From assembly GCF_004025585.1 (NCBI RefSeq), contig NZ_QTZO01000007.1:1-64000 (forward strand): a DNA stretch of 64,000 bases, read 5' to 3'. The notes below the pieces were generated by a model that did no database searches, was not told where the DNA came from, and saw nothing but the letters and a program-made list of their open reading frames with translations. Below are positions 23,711-33,631 of the stretch, piece after piece (positions within the stretch are counted from its first letter, which is position 1; each line of letters opens with the position of its first letter). A program made the translations under genes and the position numbers. Source of the stretch: Pseudodesulfovibrio sp. S3. GTDB lineage: Bacteria; Desulfobacterota; Desulfovibrionia; Desulfovibrionales; Desulfovibrionaceae.

Positions 23711-24752
23711 CGCTGAATCCGTCCTGGTTCCACGCATTGCCGTGGATGCCATGGGGGGCGATTTCGGCCCCCGCATAGTCGTGCCTGCTGCGGTTCTGGC
23801 CGCGCGTGAAGGCATTGCTGTCACGCTTGTCGGCGATGAGTCCGCTATCAATGGCGTGCTTGACGGTCTCGACACCCAGGGGCTGGACATTTCCATTGTC
23901 CATGCCTCCCAGGTCGTCGAGATGGACGACAAGCCCGCAGACGCACTTCGGCGCAAGAAGGATTCGTCCATCCAGGTGGCTTGCCGCCTGGTCAAACAGG
24001 GCGATGCCCATGGCGTGGTTTCGGCAGGCAACTCCGGAGCTACCGTGGCTTGCGGTATGTTCATCCTGGGTCGTATTCCCGGTGTGCAGCGTCCGGCCCT
24101 GGCCGGCATTCTGCCCACGGAGAAGAACCCGATGGTGCTCATCGACGTGGGTGCCAACGTGGACTCCAAGCCCCAGCATCTCTTGCAGTTTGGTCTCATG
24201 GCCGACGTGTTCGCCCGGTATGTCCTTGGCATAAAGGATCCTTCCGTGGGCATCTTGTCCATCGGCGAGGAAGAGGGCAAAGGCAACGCTGCGGTACGTG
24301 AGGCCTTTGACCTGTTCAAGAAGTCTCAGATGCGGTTCATCGGCAACGTCGAGGGGCGCGATATCTTCACCGGAGAGGTGGATGTCGTGGTCTGTGACGG
24401 GTTCGTGGGTAACGTGGCCCTGAAACTTTCCGAGGGTTTGGCGCGTTCCTTGAGCCACATCCTCAGGGACGAGCTGAAGTCCAGTTGGCTTTCCAAGCTG
24501 GGCACGCTGCTTTCACTTGGCGCCTTCAAGCGATTCAAGAAGATCGTGGACTACGCCGAATACGGCGGAGCGCCCCTGCTGGGCTTGCATGACATCGTCA
24601 TCGTGGCCCATGGCAAGTCCAATGAACTGGCCATCGTCAATTGCATTCGCATGGCCGCGACCAGTGTTCGCAACAATGCTCACGAACATCTGGCCGAAGG
24701 TCTGGCCGCCCACAAGGGTTTGGCCGGAAAGCCCGATCGGGACGCGGCGTAA
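23703..24752 (+). CDS. plsX: Phosphate acyltransferase PlsX
   Basis: A 349-residue enzyme that makes acyl-phosphate from acyl-ACP for phospholipid synthesis. Signature parts are IAVDAMGGDFGP, GVVSAGNSGATVA, GVQRPALAGILPT and LIDVGANVDSKP. The start at 23703 overlaps the rpmF stop, giving translational coupling, and adds about 10 residues before the usual IAVDAMGGD start. Confidence 0.95.
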   Translation: MPSAESVLVPRIAVDAMGGDFGPRIVVPAAVLAAREGIAVTLVGDESAINGVLDGLDTQGLDISIVHASQVVEMDDKPADALRRKKDSSIQVACRLVKQGDAHGVVSAGNSGATVACGMFILGRIPGVQRPALAGILPTEKNPMVLIDVGANVDSKPQHLLQFGLMADVFARYVLGIKDPSVGILSIGEEEGKGNAAVREAFDLFKKSQMRFIGNVEGRDIFTGEVDVVVCDGFVGNVALKLSEGLARSLSHILRDELKSSWLSKLGTLLSLGAFKRFKKIVDYAEYGGAPLLGLHDIVIVAHGKSNELAIVNCIRMAATSVRNNAHEHLAEGLAAHKGLAGKPDRDAA

Positions 24753-24829
24753 GCACGTCCGAAAAAGCGGTTCGTGAAAAACTTTTCCCAACTTGACCGC
24801 ATCTGCCCATTGGCATACACACTCTTTCC

Positions 24830-25816
24830 ATGATGAACTTCACCCTTCGCGGCTTTGGCATGTATGCTCCTGAAAAGGTGCTGACCAACGCTGATCTCGA
24901 AAAAATCGTCGATACCACCGACGAGTGGATAACGACCCGCACCGGCATCAAGGAGCGGCATATTGCCGCCGAGGATCAGGCCACGTCGGATATGGCACTT
25001 GAGTCCTCCAAGCAGGCCTTGGCCGAGGCGGGCATGGACCCTGCCGAGTTGACCCACATCATTTGCGCCACCTTTACGCCGGATTCCATGATTCCGTCCT
25101 CTGCCTGCCGGTTGCAGGAGAAGTTCGGCATCAAGGGGCAGATGTGTCTCGACGTACAGGCAGCCTGTTCCGGCTTCCTCTATGCTTTGCAGACCGGCCG
25201 CGGCTACCTCTGCCTGGAGCCTGACAGCAAGGTCTTGGTGGTTGCCAGTGAGATCGTCTCCCGCCGGACCAACTGGGAGGACAGGGCCACCTGCGTCCTG
25301 TTCGGCGATGCCTCCGGCGCCGTGGTCATGACTGCGGGCGAAGCCGCCGATACTCCGCGCGTACTGGACGTCATGTTGGCCGCCGACGGGTCCCTGGGGG
25401 ATCTGCTCACCGTCAATGGCGGCGGCTCGGCCTATTCCTACAAACTGGGAGAAGCGGTCGGACCCGAATTTTTCGTCGAATTTCAGGGCCGCGAGGTCTT
25501 CAAGCACGCCGTGCGGAACATGACCGATATGTGCGAGGCCGTTCTTGAGCGCAACGGGCTGCAGAAGTCCGACGTGGACGTGCTCCTTCCGCATCAGGCC
25601 AATTATCGCATCATCGACGCCGTGGGACGCAGGTTCAACATCCCCGAAGAGCGGGTGTTCGTCAACGTCCACAAATACGGCAATACCTCTGCGGCCGCTG
25701 TGCCCGTGGCCCTGGCCGAAGCCGTGCAGACCGGCTTTATCAAGCCGGGCGATCTGGTACTTATTCCCACTTTTGGCGGCGGTTTCACCTGGGGAGCCGC
25801 TCTCGTGCAGTTCTAG
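24830..25816 (+). CDS. fabH: 3-oxoacyl-ACP synthase III
   Basis: A 328-residue condensing enzyme that starts fatty-acid chains from acetyl-CoA and malonyl-ACP. The catalytic triad is visible: Cys in DVQAACSGFLYAL, His in LLPHQANYRI and Asn in NVHKYGNTSAA. TTDEWITTRTGIKERHIA is the usual N-terminal signature. It lies 77 bases after plsX. Confidence 0.96.
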   Translation: MMNFTLRGFGMYAPEKVLTNADLEKIVDTTDEWITTRTGIKERHIAAEDQATSDMALESSKQALAEAGMDPAELTHIICATFTPDSMIPSSACRLQEKFGIKGQMCLDVQAACSGFLYALQTGRGYLCLEPDSKVLVVASEIVSRRTNWEDRATCVLFGDASGAVVMTAGEAADTPRVLDVMLAADGSLGDLLTVNGGGSAYSYKLGEAVGPEFFVEFQGREVFKHAVRNMTDMCEAVLERNGLQKSDVDVLLPHQANYRIIDAVGRRFNIPEERVFVNVHKYGNTSAAAVPVALAEAVQTGFIKPGDLVLIPTFGGGFTWGAALVQF

Positions 25817-25891
25817 GTTTTCAAACAGCCGTTTGTTTGCTTTTTGCTGTTAAATGGGGATACACATTCAGGTGACAATTTGAGCATCAAT

Positions 25892-25918
25892 TTGCAGTTC
25901 GGGACCATTTGGTATATT
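25892..25918 (+). promoter_or_regulatory. Possible sigma-70 promoter before fabG
   Basis: TTGCAG (25892) and TATATT (25913) are spaced by 15 bases, shorter than the optimum of 17. The 138-base gap between fabH and fabG is the largest in this block, so an internal promoter is plausible but unproven. Confidence 0.35.
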
Positions 25919-25954
25919 GGGTCCAGACCAAAGACACTAGCACGAGGTTATTAG

Positions 25955-26698
25955 ATGAGCGATCTTTCCAAAGTCGCGTTGGTAACGGGTGGTTCCCGAG
26001 GCATCGGACGTACTGTTGCCCAAAGACTGGCCGCCGATGGCTTCGAGGTGTATCTGACCTATGTGAGTCGTCCGGAATCTGCGGAAGAAGTGGTTGCGGA
26101 TATTGAAGCAGCCGGTGGTAAGGCAAGGGCTTTCAAGCTCGACTCGGGTGACCGTGACGCTGTTGCTGCCTTCTTCAATGACGAGATCAAAGGAAAGGTG
26201 TCCCTCGATGTGCTCGTCAACAATGCCGGCATCACCCGCGACGGGCTGATGATGCGCATGAAGGACGAGGATTGGGACAAGGTCATCCATATCAACCTTA
26301 CCGGCTGTTTTGCTTTTCTCAAGGAAGCGTCCAAGATCATGGGCAAGCAGCGTCAGGGCCGGGTCATCAACATCACGTCCATTGTGGGCCAGATGGGCAA
26401 TGCCGGTCAGACCAATTATTGCGCGGCCAAGGCAGGGCTTATAGGCCTGACCAAGTCCGCAGCCCGTGAACTGGCCGGGCGCGGGATCACGGTCAATGCC
26501 GTGGCACCCGGTTTTATCGAGACCGACATGACTGCCGCACTGCCGGAAAAGGTAGTCGAGGCCATGTTGGCACAAATTCCGTTAAAATCCCTCGGGCAGT
26601 CCGAGGATATCGCAGCCGCCGTCTCTTTCCTGGCTGGACCCGGAGCCGGGTACATCACCGGCCAGGTGCTGGGAGTCAATGGCGGCATGTACATGTAA
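25955..26698 (+). CDS. fabG: 3-oxoacyl-ACP reductase
   Basis: A 247-residue short-chain dehydrogenase. It has the NADPH motif TGGSRGIG, the NNAG motif and the catalytic Ser/Tyr/Lys (NITSIVGQMG and NYCAAKAG). It performs the first reduction of fatty-acid elongation. It is followed closely by acpP. Confidence 0.95.
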   Translation: MSDLSKVALVTGGSRGIGRTVAQRLAADGFEVYLTYVSRPESAEEVVADIEAAGGKARAFKLDSGDRDAVAAFFNDEIKGKVSLDVLVNNAGITRDGLMMRMKDEDWDKVIHINLTGCFAFLKEASKIMGKQRQGRVINITSIVGQMGNAGQTNYCAAKAGLIGLTKSAARELAGRGITVNAVAPGFIETDMTAALPEKVVEAMLAQIPLKSLGQSEDIAAAVSFLAGPGAGYITGQVLGVNGGMYM

Positions 26699-26734
26699 TT
26701 AAGCAAAAAAACTCACTGGTAGTGGAGGAAAAGT

Positions 26735-26968
26735 ATGTCCGACGTAGCAGCAAAAGTGAAAGCGATCATTGTTGAGCAGTTGGGTGTGTCCGAAGACGAA
26801 GTCGTTGAAAGCGCAGCCTTTGTTGAAGATCTGGGTGCAGATTCCCTGGACCTGACCGAACTGATCATGGCCATGGAAGAGGAATTCGACCTGGAAATCG
26901 ATGATGAACAGGCTCAGAAGATCCTCAAGGTCAGTGATGCCATCTCGCACATCGAGAAGGCAGTCTAG
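26735..26968 (+). CDS. acpP: Acyl carrier protein
   Basis: A 77-residue acidic protein with the phosphopantetheine site [10 protein letters not shown] (Ser37). It carries the growing acyl chains. A strong ribosome site, TGGAGGA, precedes it. A hairpin lies between it and fabF. Confidence 0.97.
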   Translation: MSDVAAKVKAIIVEQLGVSEDEVVESAAFVEDLGADSLDLTELIMAMEEEFDLEIDDEQAQKILKVSDAISHIEKAV

Positions 26969-26997
26969 TTCGCTTTTCTAAGAAAAGTATATATTGT

Positions 26998-27033
26998 GAG
27001 CGTCTTACGCACCCATAGCGGTGTAAGGCGCTC
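26998..27033 (+). terminator. Hairpin between acpP and fabF (partial terminator)
   Basis: GAGCGTCTTACGCACC pairs with GGTGTAAGGCGCTC with few mismatches, followed by CTTTCATT. It could raise acpP mRNA relative to fabF, as is useful for an abundant carrier protein (inference). Confidence 0.6.
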
Positions 27034-27071
27034 CTTTCATTACATCAACGTAGACACTACGGGCAGGTATT

Positions 27072-28310
27072 ATGAACAGGGTAGTTGTTACCAGTGTTGC
27101 CGCCGTCACGCCTTTGGGCAATGACGCCGAGTCCAGCTGGCAGAACCTCCTGGCCGGTAAGTCCGGCATCGGCAAGATTACCAAGTTCGACACCACGGAC
27201 TTTGCCACTAAAATTGCGGGCGAGGTCAAGGGCTTTGACCCCGACGTATACATCGGCAAGAAAGAAGCGCGCCGCATGGAAATGTTCACCCAGTATGCGG
27301 TGGTCGCTTCCAAGATGCTCTTTGAAACAGCCGGTTGGACCATTCCCGAATCCGAACGGGATCGGGTCGGCACCATCATCGGTGTGGGGCTGGGCGGCCT
27401 TGAGACCATTGAGGACTGCCATGAAAAACTCCTGAAGCGGGGCCCGAGCAAGATTTCGCCTTTCTTCATTCCCGTGCTCATCGCCAACATGGCCGCCGGT
27501 CAGGTGTCCATCGCCACCGGGGCCATGGGCCCAAACATTTGCACCACCACGGCATGCGCTTCCGGCACCCATGGCGTGGGAACGGCCTATACGGACATCG
27601 CCATGGGCCGCGTCAATGCCATGATTTGCGGTGGGGCCGAATCCACCATCACTCCGCTGGCCGTGGCCGGTTTCAATGCCATGAAGGCATTGTCCGTGCG
27701 AAACGACGAGCCCGAGCTTGCCTCCCGTCCGTTCGACAAGGACCGGACCGGTTTCATCATGGGTGAGGGTTGCGGCCTGTTGCTTCTGGAATCCCTGGAG
27801 CACGCCAAGGCGCGCGGCGCCAACATCCTGGCCGAGGTGGTCGGGTATGGCGCATCCGGTGACGCCTACCACATGACTGCGCCGCCCGAGGACGGTTCCG
27901 GCATGGCGTATGCCATGGCCGCCGCCATCCGTGAGGCCAAGATCGATCCGACCGTGATCGACCACATCAATGCTCACGGCACCTCCACCTATCTCAATGA
28001 CCTGTGCGAGACGCGGGCCATCAAGAAGGTCTTTGGCGACCATGCCTATAATATCAATATCTGCGCCAACAAGTCCCAGATCGGGCACCTGCTCGGCGCA
28101 GCCGGCGGGGTGGAAGCGGTCTTTGCCGTCAAGACCCTTGCCGAAGGTGTCATTCCCGGCACCATCAACCGGGATACCCCGGACCCTGAATGTGATCTCG
28201 ACGTGTGCGCCGACGGTCCGCGTGAGAAGCAGGTCGAATACGCCCTGTCGAACTCGTTCGGCTTCGGCGGCACCAACGCCTGCGTTCTGTTCAAAAGGTT
28301 CACTGGATAG
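27072..28310 (+). CDS. fabF: 3-oxoacyl-ACP synthase II
   Basis: A 412-residue elongating condensing enzyme. Catalytic Cys is in TTACASGTHGVG, and the two His residues are in INAHGTSTYLND and NKSQIGHLLGAAGG. It is the fifth gene of the fatty-acid block. A terminator follows. Confidence 0.96.
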   Translation: MNRVVVTSVAAVTPLGNDAESSWQNLLAGKSGIGKITKFDTTDFATKIAGEVKGFDPDVYIGKKEARRMEMFTQYAVVASKMLFETAGWTIPESERDRVGTIIGVGLGGLETIEDCHEKLLKRGPSKISPFFIPVLIANMAAGQVSIATGAMGPNICTTTACASGTHGVGTAYTDIAMGRVNAMICGGAESTITPLAVAGFNAMKALSVRNDEPELASRPFDKDRTGFIMGEGCGLLLLESLEHAKARGANILAEVVGYGASGDAYHMTAPPEDGSGMAYAMAAAIREAKIDPTVIDHINAHGTSTYLNDLCETRAIKKVFGDHAYNINICANKSQIGHLLGAAGGVEAVFAVKTLAEGVIPGTINRDTPDPECDLDVCADGPREKQVEYALSNSFGFGGTNACVLFKRFTG

Positions 28311-28315
28311 CCGAC

Positions 28316-28343
28316 AAGGGAGGCTGAACGGCCTCCCTTTTTT
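28316..28343 (+). terminator. Terminator of the fab block
   Basis: AAGGGAGGC (28316-28324) pairs with GCCTCCCTT (28331-28339) and runs into TTTTTT. It starts 6 bases beyond fabF, so glyA probably has its own promoter in 28344-28499. Confidence 0.9.
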
Positions 28344-28499
28344 GATATAAGGACGGATCTCCATCCCGCCTGTGGCGACTGCAGCGTCTGCCCTGGACCG
28401 ATGAAAAAGTTGGCCTTCAGGACGGATCGCCATGACCGGTCGAACGCATGTTCGGGATGGGAAGCCATTCGTATCCACATTCAACCAGAGGATCAAACC

Positions 28500-29738
28500 A
28501 TGGAAGAACTGTTTATCCAGGATCCGGCGGTTGCCGCCGCCATTGCCGATGAGGTCGACCGTCAGGTCTCCAAGCTGGAACTCATTGCCAGCGAAAATTT
28601 CGTTTCCGTTGCCGTGCGCCAGGCGCAGGGCTCGGTCATGACCCATAAGTACGCTGAGGGCTATCCCGGCAAACGTTGGTATGGCGGTTGCGAATTCGTG
28701 GACGAGGTCGAAGACCTGGCTCGCGAACGCGCCAAGGAACTGTTCGGGGCCACCTACGCCAACGTTCAGCCGCATTCCGGCTCCCAGGCCAACATGGCCG
28801 TGTATTTCGCGGCCTGCCAGCCCGGCGACACCGTCCTCGGCATGGACCTGTCCCACGGCGGCCATCTGACCCACGGATCTCCGGTCAACTTTTCGGGCAA
28901 GCTCTTCAACATGGTGCATTACGGCGTCTCCAAGGAGACCCAGACCATTGATTACGATCAGGTCGAGGCCTTGGCCAAAGAGCACAAGCCTGCCATGATC
29001 ATCGCCGGTGCCTCCGCCTATCCGCGCATCATCGACTTTGCCCGGTTCCGGGCCATTGCCGACGAGGTGGGCGCCAAGTTGATGGTGGACATGGCCCACA
29101 TCGCCGGATTGATCGCTGCCGGCGAACATCCGTCCTGCATCGAACACGCCCACTACACCACCACCACGACCCACAAGACCCTGCGCGGTCCCCGCGGCGG
29201 CATGATCCTGAGCAGTGAAGATCTGGAGCAGGAACTCAACTCCAACATCTTCCCCGGCATTCAGGGCGGTCCGCTGATGCACGTCATTGCCGCCAAGGCA
29301 GTGGCCTTTGGCGAGGCCCTGTCCCCCGGCTTCATCGAGTATCAGCAGCAGGTGGTCCGCAACGCCAAGCAGCTCGCAACCTCCCTGACCGAGTCGGGCT
29401 ACTCCCTGGTTTCCGGGGGAACGGACAACCACATGATGTTGCTCGACCTGTCCGGCAAGGACTACACAGGCAAGGATGCCCAGATCGCCTTGGACAAGGC
29501 TGGCATCACCGTCAACAAGAACACCATCCCGTTCGAGACCAAATCCCCGTTCCAGACCTCCGGCGTGCGCCTGGGCACCCCTGCCCTGACCACCCGTGGC
29601 ATGATCGAGGAAGACATGATCGTGGTTTCCGAGGCCATTGTAGCGGCTCTCGACAACATGAACGACGACAAGGTCCTTCAGGAGATCGCCGACGAAGTAG
29701 AGGAATTTGCCCGCGAATTTCCGCTCTTCGCCTGGTAG
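28500..29738 (+). CDS. glyA: Serine hydroxymethyltransferase
   Basis: A 412-residue PLP enzyme that interconverts serine and glycine with tetrahydrofolate. The PLP lysine is in [11 protein letters not shown], and [14 protein letters not shown] and the [12 protein letters not shown] segment (Asp of the cofactor pocket) are conserved. The ATG at 28500 gives the usual start. No glycine or folate riboswitch was recognised upstream. Confidence 0.96.
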   Translation: MEELFIQDPAVAAAIADEVDRQVSKLELIASENFVSVAVRQAQGSVMTHKYAEGYPGKRWYGGCEFVDEVEDLARERAKELFGATYANVQPHSGSQANMAVYFAACQPGDTVLGMDLSHGGHLTHGSPVNFSGKLFNMVHYGVSKETQTIDYDQVEALAKEHKPAMIIAGASAYPRIIDFARFRAIADEVGAKLMVDMAHIAGLIAAGEHPSCIEHAHYTTTTTHKTLRGPRGGMILSSEDLEQELNSNIFPGIQGGPLMHVIAAKAVAFGEALSPGFIEYQQQVVRNAKQLATSLTESGYSLVSGGTDNHMMLLDLSGKDYTGKDAQIALDKAGITVNKNTIPFETKSPFQTSGVRLGTPALTTRGMIEEDMIVVSEAIVAALDNMNDDKVLQEIADEVEEFAREFPLFAW

Positions 29739-29762
29739 GCCCTGACCATACGACTCATACAG

Positions 29763-29792
29763 AAAACCCCGGTCCGTCTGGATCGGGGTTTT
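29763..29792 (+). terminator. Terminator of glyA
   Basis: AAAACCCCGGTCC pairs with GGATCGGGGTTTT. The arrangement is symmetric, so it may also serve the convergent gene that ends at 29833. Confidence 0.9.
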
Positions 29793-29832
29793 CTCCTTTT
29801 CGAGGCTGAGGCACGGGAATTGGGAGACGCCG

Positions 29833-30585
29833 TCAGTAGCTGTCTATGATAGCCTGAATGGCGCCGTCCGCCCACATGCTCCTGAGGGCATGATTGATCT
29901 TTTTCAGGTCATCGCCTGCACACATGTCCTTGTGGAAGCCTATGTAGTTGGGATCGCTTGTGAATGGGGTGGGCAGGATGACGAGCTTATCCTTTTGGCG
30001 TTTGAGGATGTCGTTATTTTCAATGATATATCTGACGGAAGCCTCACCCGGTCCTATGAGGGCGGCGTCGATGCGCCCTGCCAGCACCATGCGGAGGCGG
30101 CATACCGGATCGACGTCTTCGCTGGCGATGAATATGGTCTTTTTGGCCAGGTCGAATTCGTCGCCGTAGGAGGCGCCTCGGGTGTAGCCCAGGGTTTTTC
30201 CCTTGACGTCTTCCATGGTATTGTACTGGAATTCCCTGCCCTTGAGAACCACTAGTCGCAATTCGTCGTAGCAGAGTACGCTGGAATAATCGAAGATATC
30301 CAGCCGTTCCGTGTTCATCGAGAGTCCGATGATACCCCCCTTGCATTCAAGGGCCTGCATGTAGGATCGCTTCCAGGGCATGAGCTGGATGTCGAAGACA
30401 AGGTCGGTTCGTTTTTCGATTTCGCGCAGAATGTCGACGAGGATGCCTTTGGGCGTATGTCCATCAATCCAGGCCTTGGGCGGTTTGCAATCATTGCCGA
30501 AGATGACGATCGGTCCGGCTGCAAAAGATACGGATGCAAGGAGGATGACAAGAACGCAACTCCATATCGCTATCCGCTGGCGCAT
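29833..30585 (-). CDS. Periplasmic solute-binding protein, SBP_bac_3 type
   Basis: A 250-residue protein with a signal peptide (residues 1-22, cleavage near SFAAG). Family 3 binding-protein motifs include GILVDILREIEKRT, LMPWKRSYMQAL and GYTRGASYGDEFDL. No permease is adjacent. It is separated by 20 bases from the radical SAM gene upstream on the same strand. It is one of five such orphan binding proteins in the window. Ligand unknown. Confidence 0.85.
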   Translation of the reverse strand: MRQRIAIWSCVLVILLASVSFAAGPIVIFGNDCKPPKAWIDGHTPKGILVDILREIEKRTDLVFDIQLMPWKRSYMQALECKGGIIGLSMNTERLDIFDYSSVLCYDELRLVVLKGREFQYNTMEDVKGKTLGYTRGASYGDEFDLAKKTIFIASEDVDPVCRLRMVLAGRIDAALIGPGEASVRYIIENNDILKRQKDKLVILPTPFTSDPNYIGFHKDMCAGDDLKKINHALRSMWADGAIQAIIDSY

Positions 30586-30605
30586 GATTGTCTCCCGTTG
30601 CCCTA

Positions 30606-32246
30606 CTATTTATCCAGCATGGTTTCCATGCCGCACATCCGGCATGTTTTGCAGTCAATGGATGGGCAGCCGGGTGAAACTTTGGCTTCCTTGGCCTTTT
30701 CCCATTCCTTCCAGAGAAATTCGCGCTTTACACCGATGTCCACGACTTCCCATGGAAAGGCTTCGTCATGGCCGCGTTCCCGGTCCAGGATGTCGGCAGG
30801 GTTGCCATTCCAGAGTTTGAGCGCTTTTTTCCAGCCCCCCTGGTCTGCGGCCAGGAGGATGAATTCGGCCAGATCCTCGCCGCCCCTTGCGAGCAGACCC
30901 TGGAGGCGGGCCTGGAACGGGTTGTCGTGCTGCAAGGTGACGCCCTTGAAAGGCTTGGCCATCTTGACGAGTTGCTTCATGCGGGCTTCCAGCGCCTTTT
31001 CGCCCATCATGGGGGACCATTGAAACGGGGTGAAGGGCTTGGGCACCAGGGAGCTGATCCCGATGGTGATGCGCATGAACTGCTTTTTCCTGCCGCCCGG
31101 TTCCTCGCTTCGGATGCGCACGATCTCTTCGAGAAAAAGGGCGAACTCCTCGTAATCTTCGTCGGTTTCACCGGGCCAGCCGATTATCATATAGAGCTTG
31201 AGGTGGTTTACGCCGTAGCGTGCGCAGAGCCGGACTGCGTTCAGGAAGTCCTTGGGGTCGAGCTTCTTGCTCATCATGCGCCGGAGCCGCTCCGAAGCCC
31301 CTTCCAGGGCCAGGGTTATGGTGCGGATGCCGCATTCGCGCAGGTACATCAGCAATTCCTCGGTGATGCCGTCGGCGCGCATGGAGGAGAGCGAAAATTT
31401 TTTCTTTTTCCCGTTCAGCCACTTCAGGAACGCGAGCAGGTCGGGCCAATCCGTCAGGGCCGTGCCCACCAGTCCGACTTTGTGCGGGTCGGTCAGTTCC
31501 ACGATTCGTTTGAGCTCGTCTATTTCGGCCAGGCGGGGAGGGCGGTATATGTATCCTGCGGCGCAGAAGCGGCAGCCGTAGGGACATCCCCGGTTCACTT
31601 CAAGCAACATGGTGTCGCGGAAGGCGGCGTGCCCGGAAATGAAGCAGGAGAATGCCGGGTCGAGCAGGGGACCTGTTTCGCCCGTGGAAATGCGTTTGAC
31701 CGGGGTTTTGGATCTGCCCGGCACATATACGCCCGGCATATCCTTCACCGTATCAAGAATGACTTCCTTGTCCCGGCCGTCAAAGACCAGTCGTTTCAGG
31801 CTGTCGAAGAAATTGATGAAGCGGTCTTCGGCCTCGCCCACCCAGAAGCAGTCCACAAATGGGGCTATGGGGGCCGGGTTGAGAAACGCGATCGGGCCTC
31901 CCGCAATGACCAGCGGGAGAGAAGGGCGTTCCGCCGCAAGAGGCGGAACGCCCGCCGCCCGGAGCGTTCGAGGAAGGCTGAGGAAGTCCTCCTCGAACGT
32001 AATGCTCCAGGCTATTACAGGGAATGAGGATAGTGGGCTGTTTGATTCGCGTGTTCTTGGTTCGGCTCCGTCGGTCAGTCCCAGCTTGTCCGGGAAGACA
32101 CGTTCTACGGCCAGGCCGGGTTCCTCGGTCAGCGTCCGAAATACGGCTTGCCATCCGAGAGCGGATATGGCGGCCTTGTCGCCTCCGGGAACGGTCAGCG
32201 CAACAGGCAGCCGTCCTCCGAGGTCGGGAGCTACAGGCTCCGACAC
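30606..32246 (-). CDS. Radical SAM protein (B12-binding-like N-terminus, TIGR03960/YgiQ-like)
   Basis: About 546 residues. The N-terminal half resembles a Rossmann-type region (FPVIAWSITFEEDFLSLPRTL, VIAGGPIAFLNPAPIAPFVD) followed by the cluster motif CPYGCRFC in LLEVNRGCPYGCRFCAAGY. The C-terminal part contains KLYMIIGWPGETDEDYEEF. A Cys-rich end (CPSIDCKTCRMCG) may bind another metal or cluster. The only in-frame start in this area is a GTG at 32246 without a clear ribosome site, so the start is uncertain. It follows ftsZ by about 60 bases. Its substrate is unknown. Confidence 0.8.
   Translation of the reverse strand: MSEPVAPDLGGRLPVALTVPGGDKAAISALGWQAVFRTLTEEPGLAVERVFPDKLGLTDGAEPRTRESNSPLSSFPVIAWSITFEEDFLSLPRTLRAAGVPPLAAERPSLPLVIAGGPIAFLNPAPIAPFVDCFWVGEAEDRFINFFDSLKRLVFDGRDKEVILDTVKDMPGVYVPGRSKTPVKRISTGETGPLLDPAFSCFISGHAAFRDTMLLEVNRGCPYGCRFCAAGYIYRPPRLAEIDELKRIVELTDPHKVGLVGTALTDWPDLLAFLKWLNGKKKKFSLSSMRADGITEELLMYLRECGIRTITLALEGASERLRRMMSKKLDPKDFLNAVRLCARYGVNHLKLYMIIGWPGETDEDYEEFALFLEEIVRIRSEEPGGRKKQFMRITIGISSLVPKPFTPFQWSPMMGEKALEARMKQLVKMAKPFKGVTLQHDNPFQARLQGLLARGGEDLAEFILLAADQGGWKKALKLWNGNPADILDRERGHDEAFPWEVVDIGVKREFLWKEWEKAKEAKVSPGCPSIDCKTCRMCGMETMLDK
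31924..31953. repeat. Perfect 12-bp inverted repeat inside the radical SAM gene
   Basis: GGGCGTTCCGCC (31924-31935) is exactly complementary to GGCGGAACGCCC (31942-31953) with a 6-base loop. It sits in codons for AAGVPPLAAERP. No T-run follows, so it is unlikely to be a terminator. Confidence 0.7.
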
Positions 32247-32307
32247 GCCATGATACAGGGTACGTGATCCTATGACGGCACCCCCTCAAACACGCGACAT
32301 AATCATC

Positions 32308-33564
32308 CTAGTCGACATTCTTGCGAATGAAGGCCGGGACATCCAGGTTGTCTTCCTCGAAGATGAATTCCTCCTCGCCGGGACCGGCCACGGCGCGCTG
32401 GCTCATCTGCCGTGACGGCAGTTCCGTGGTGTCCAGTTCCCCCCCTGCCTTACGCAGGTAGGCTGGAATGTTGCGGTCGGTATTGATGACTTTCTGGTGC
32501 CCGGAACGTCTGGGCTGGGCCACGGTCTGTGCCATGCCGCGAGGCTTGCCGAGCAGCAGGAGTTTCTGCTGTTCCGCCTTGCTTATGACCGGTTCCGGTT
32601 CTTCCATGGCGGTTTCGATGCCGGTGGCGATGACCGTGATGCGCATCTCGTCGCCCGCGTCAGGATCGAAGACCGTGCCGAAGAAGATCTCGGCGTCTTC
32701 GTGGGCTTCCTTGTAGATGATATCGGCGGCTTCGGAGACCTCGTCAATGAGCATGTCCGGGCCGCAGGTGATGTTGATGAGCACGCCCTTGGCGCCTTCG
32801 ATGGAGACGTCTTCGAGCAGCGGGCTGGTGATGGCTTTCATGGCCGCTTCCTTGGCGCGGGATTCGCCGGAGGCGATGCCGGTTCCCATCAGCGCCATGC
32901 CGGAGTTGGACATGGCCGCCTTGACGTCGGCAAAGTCCAGGTTGATCAGGCCGTGTACGGTGATCAGGTCGGCAATGCCCTTGACCGCGTAGTAGAGTAC
33001 TTCGTCGGCCTTTTTGAGCATGTCGGAGAAGGACGCTTTCTTGGCGGCCAGTTGCAGCAGGCGGTCGTTGGGGATGGTGATGATCGAATCAACGACATCG
33101 GCCAGGGCCCGTGTGCCCTCGTCGGCCTGTTCCAGGCGGCGTTTGCCCTCGAAGTAGAAGGGCTTGGTGACCACACCCACGGTAAGCGCACCGAGTTCCT
33201 TGGCCACCTGGGCCACCACGGGTGCGGAGCCGGTGCCGGTTCCGCCGCCCATGCCTGCGGTGATGAAGACCATGTCTGCGCCGTCCAGGGCCTCGCGGAT
33301 CTGGTCCACGGATTCAAGGGCGGCCGAGCGGCCGATTTCCGGGTTGGCGCCGGCGCCCAGGCCCTTGGTCAGTTTTTCGCCGATCTGGATTTTGTGTTCC
33401 GCCAGAGATTTGTGGATGTCCTGGCAATCCGTGTTGGCAACGATGAACTTCACGCCCTTGAGTGCGGATAGGATCATGTTGTTGACTGCGTTTCCGCCGC
33501 CACCGCCGCAACCCACGACCTTGATCTTGGCGTTGCTTTCGTGTTCGATTTCAAAATATTCCAT
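32308..33564 (-). CDS. ftsZ: Cell division protein FtsZ
   Basis: A 418-residue tubulin-like GTPase that forms the division ring. It has the GTP loop [13 protein letters not shown], an N-terminal [16 protein letters not shown] and the T7 loop [11 protein letters not shown]. The C-terminal peptide [14 protein letters not shown] is the contact site for FtsA. It is the last gene of the dcw cluster, 67 bases after ftsA. Confidence 0.98.
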   Translation of the reverse strand: MEYFEIEHESNAKIKVVGCGGGGGNAVNNMILSALKGVKFIVANTDCQDIHKSLAEHKIQIGEKLTKGLGAGANPEIGRSAALESVDQIREALDGADMVFITAGMGGGTGTGSAPVVAQVAKELGALTVGVVTKPFYFEGKRRLEQADEGTRALADVVDSIITIPNDRLLQLAAKKASFSDMLKKADEVLYYAVKGIADLITVHGLINLDFADVKAAMSNSGMALMGTGIASGESRAKEAAMKAITSPLLEDVSIEGAKGVLINITCGPDMLIDEVSEAADIIYKEAHEDAEIFFGTVFDPDAGDEMRITVIATGIETAMEEPEPVISKAEQQKLLLLGKPRGMAQTVAQPRRSGHQKVINTDRNIPAYLRKAGGELDTTELPSRQMSQRAVAGPGEEEFIFEEDNLDVPAFIRKNVD

Positions 33565-33631
33565 GTGTCTTCCTCCTCAGAATATTCCCTGTTTGAAGTT
33601 TCCCTGTATCTTCATAAAATCATTCCCAATT

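Noticed and set aside
28344-28499. Glycine or tetrahydrofolate riboswitch upstream of glyA
   Set aside because: The region is long enough but no matching conserved core was recognised.
27057-29432. 791-codon minus-strand open frame
   Set aside because: Antisense to fabF and glyA, both well identified; shadow frame.
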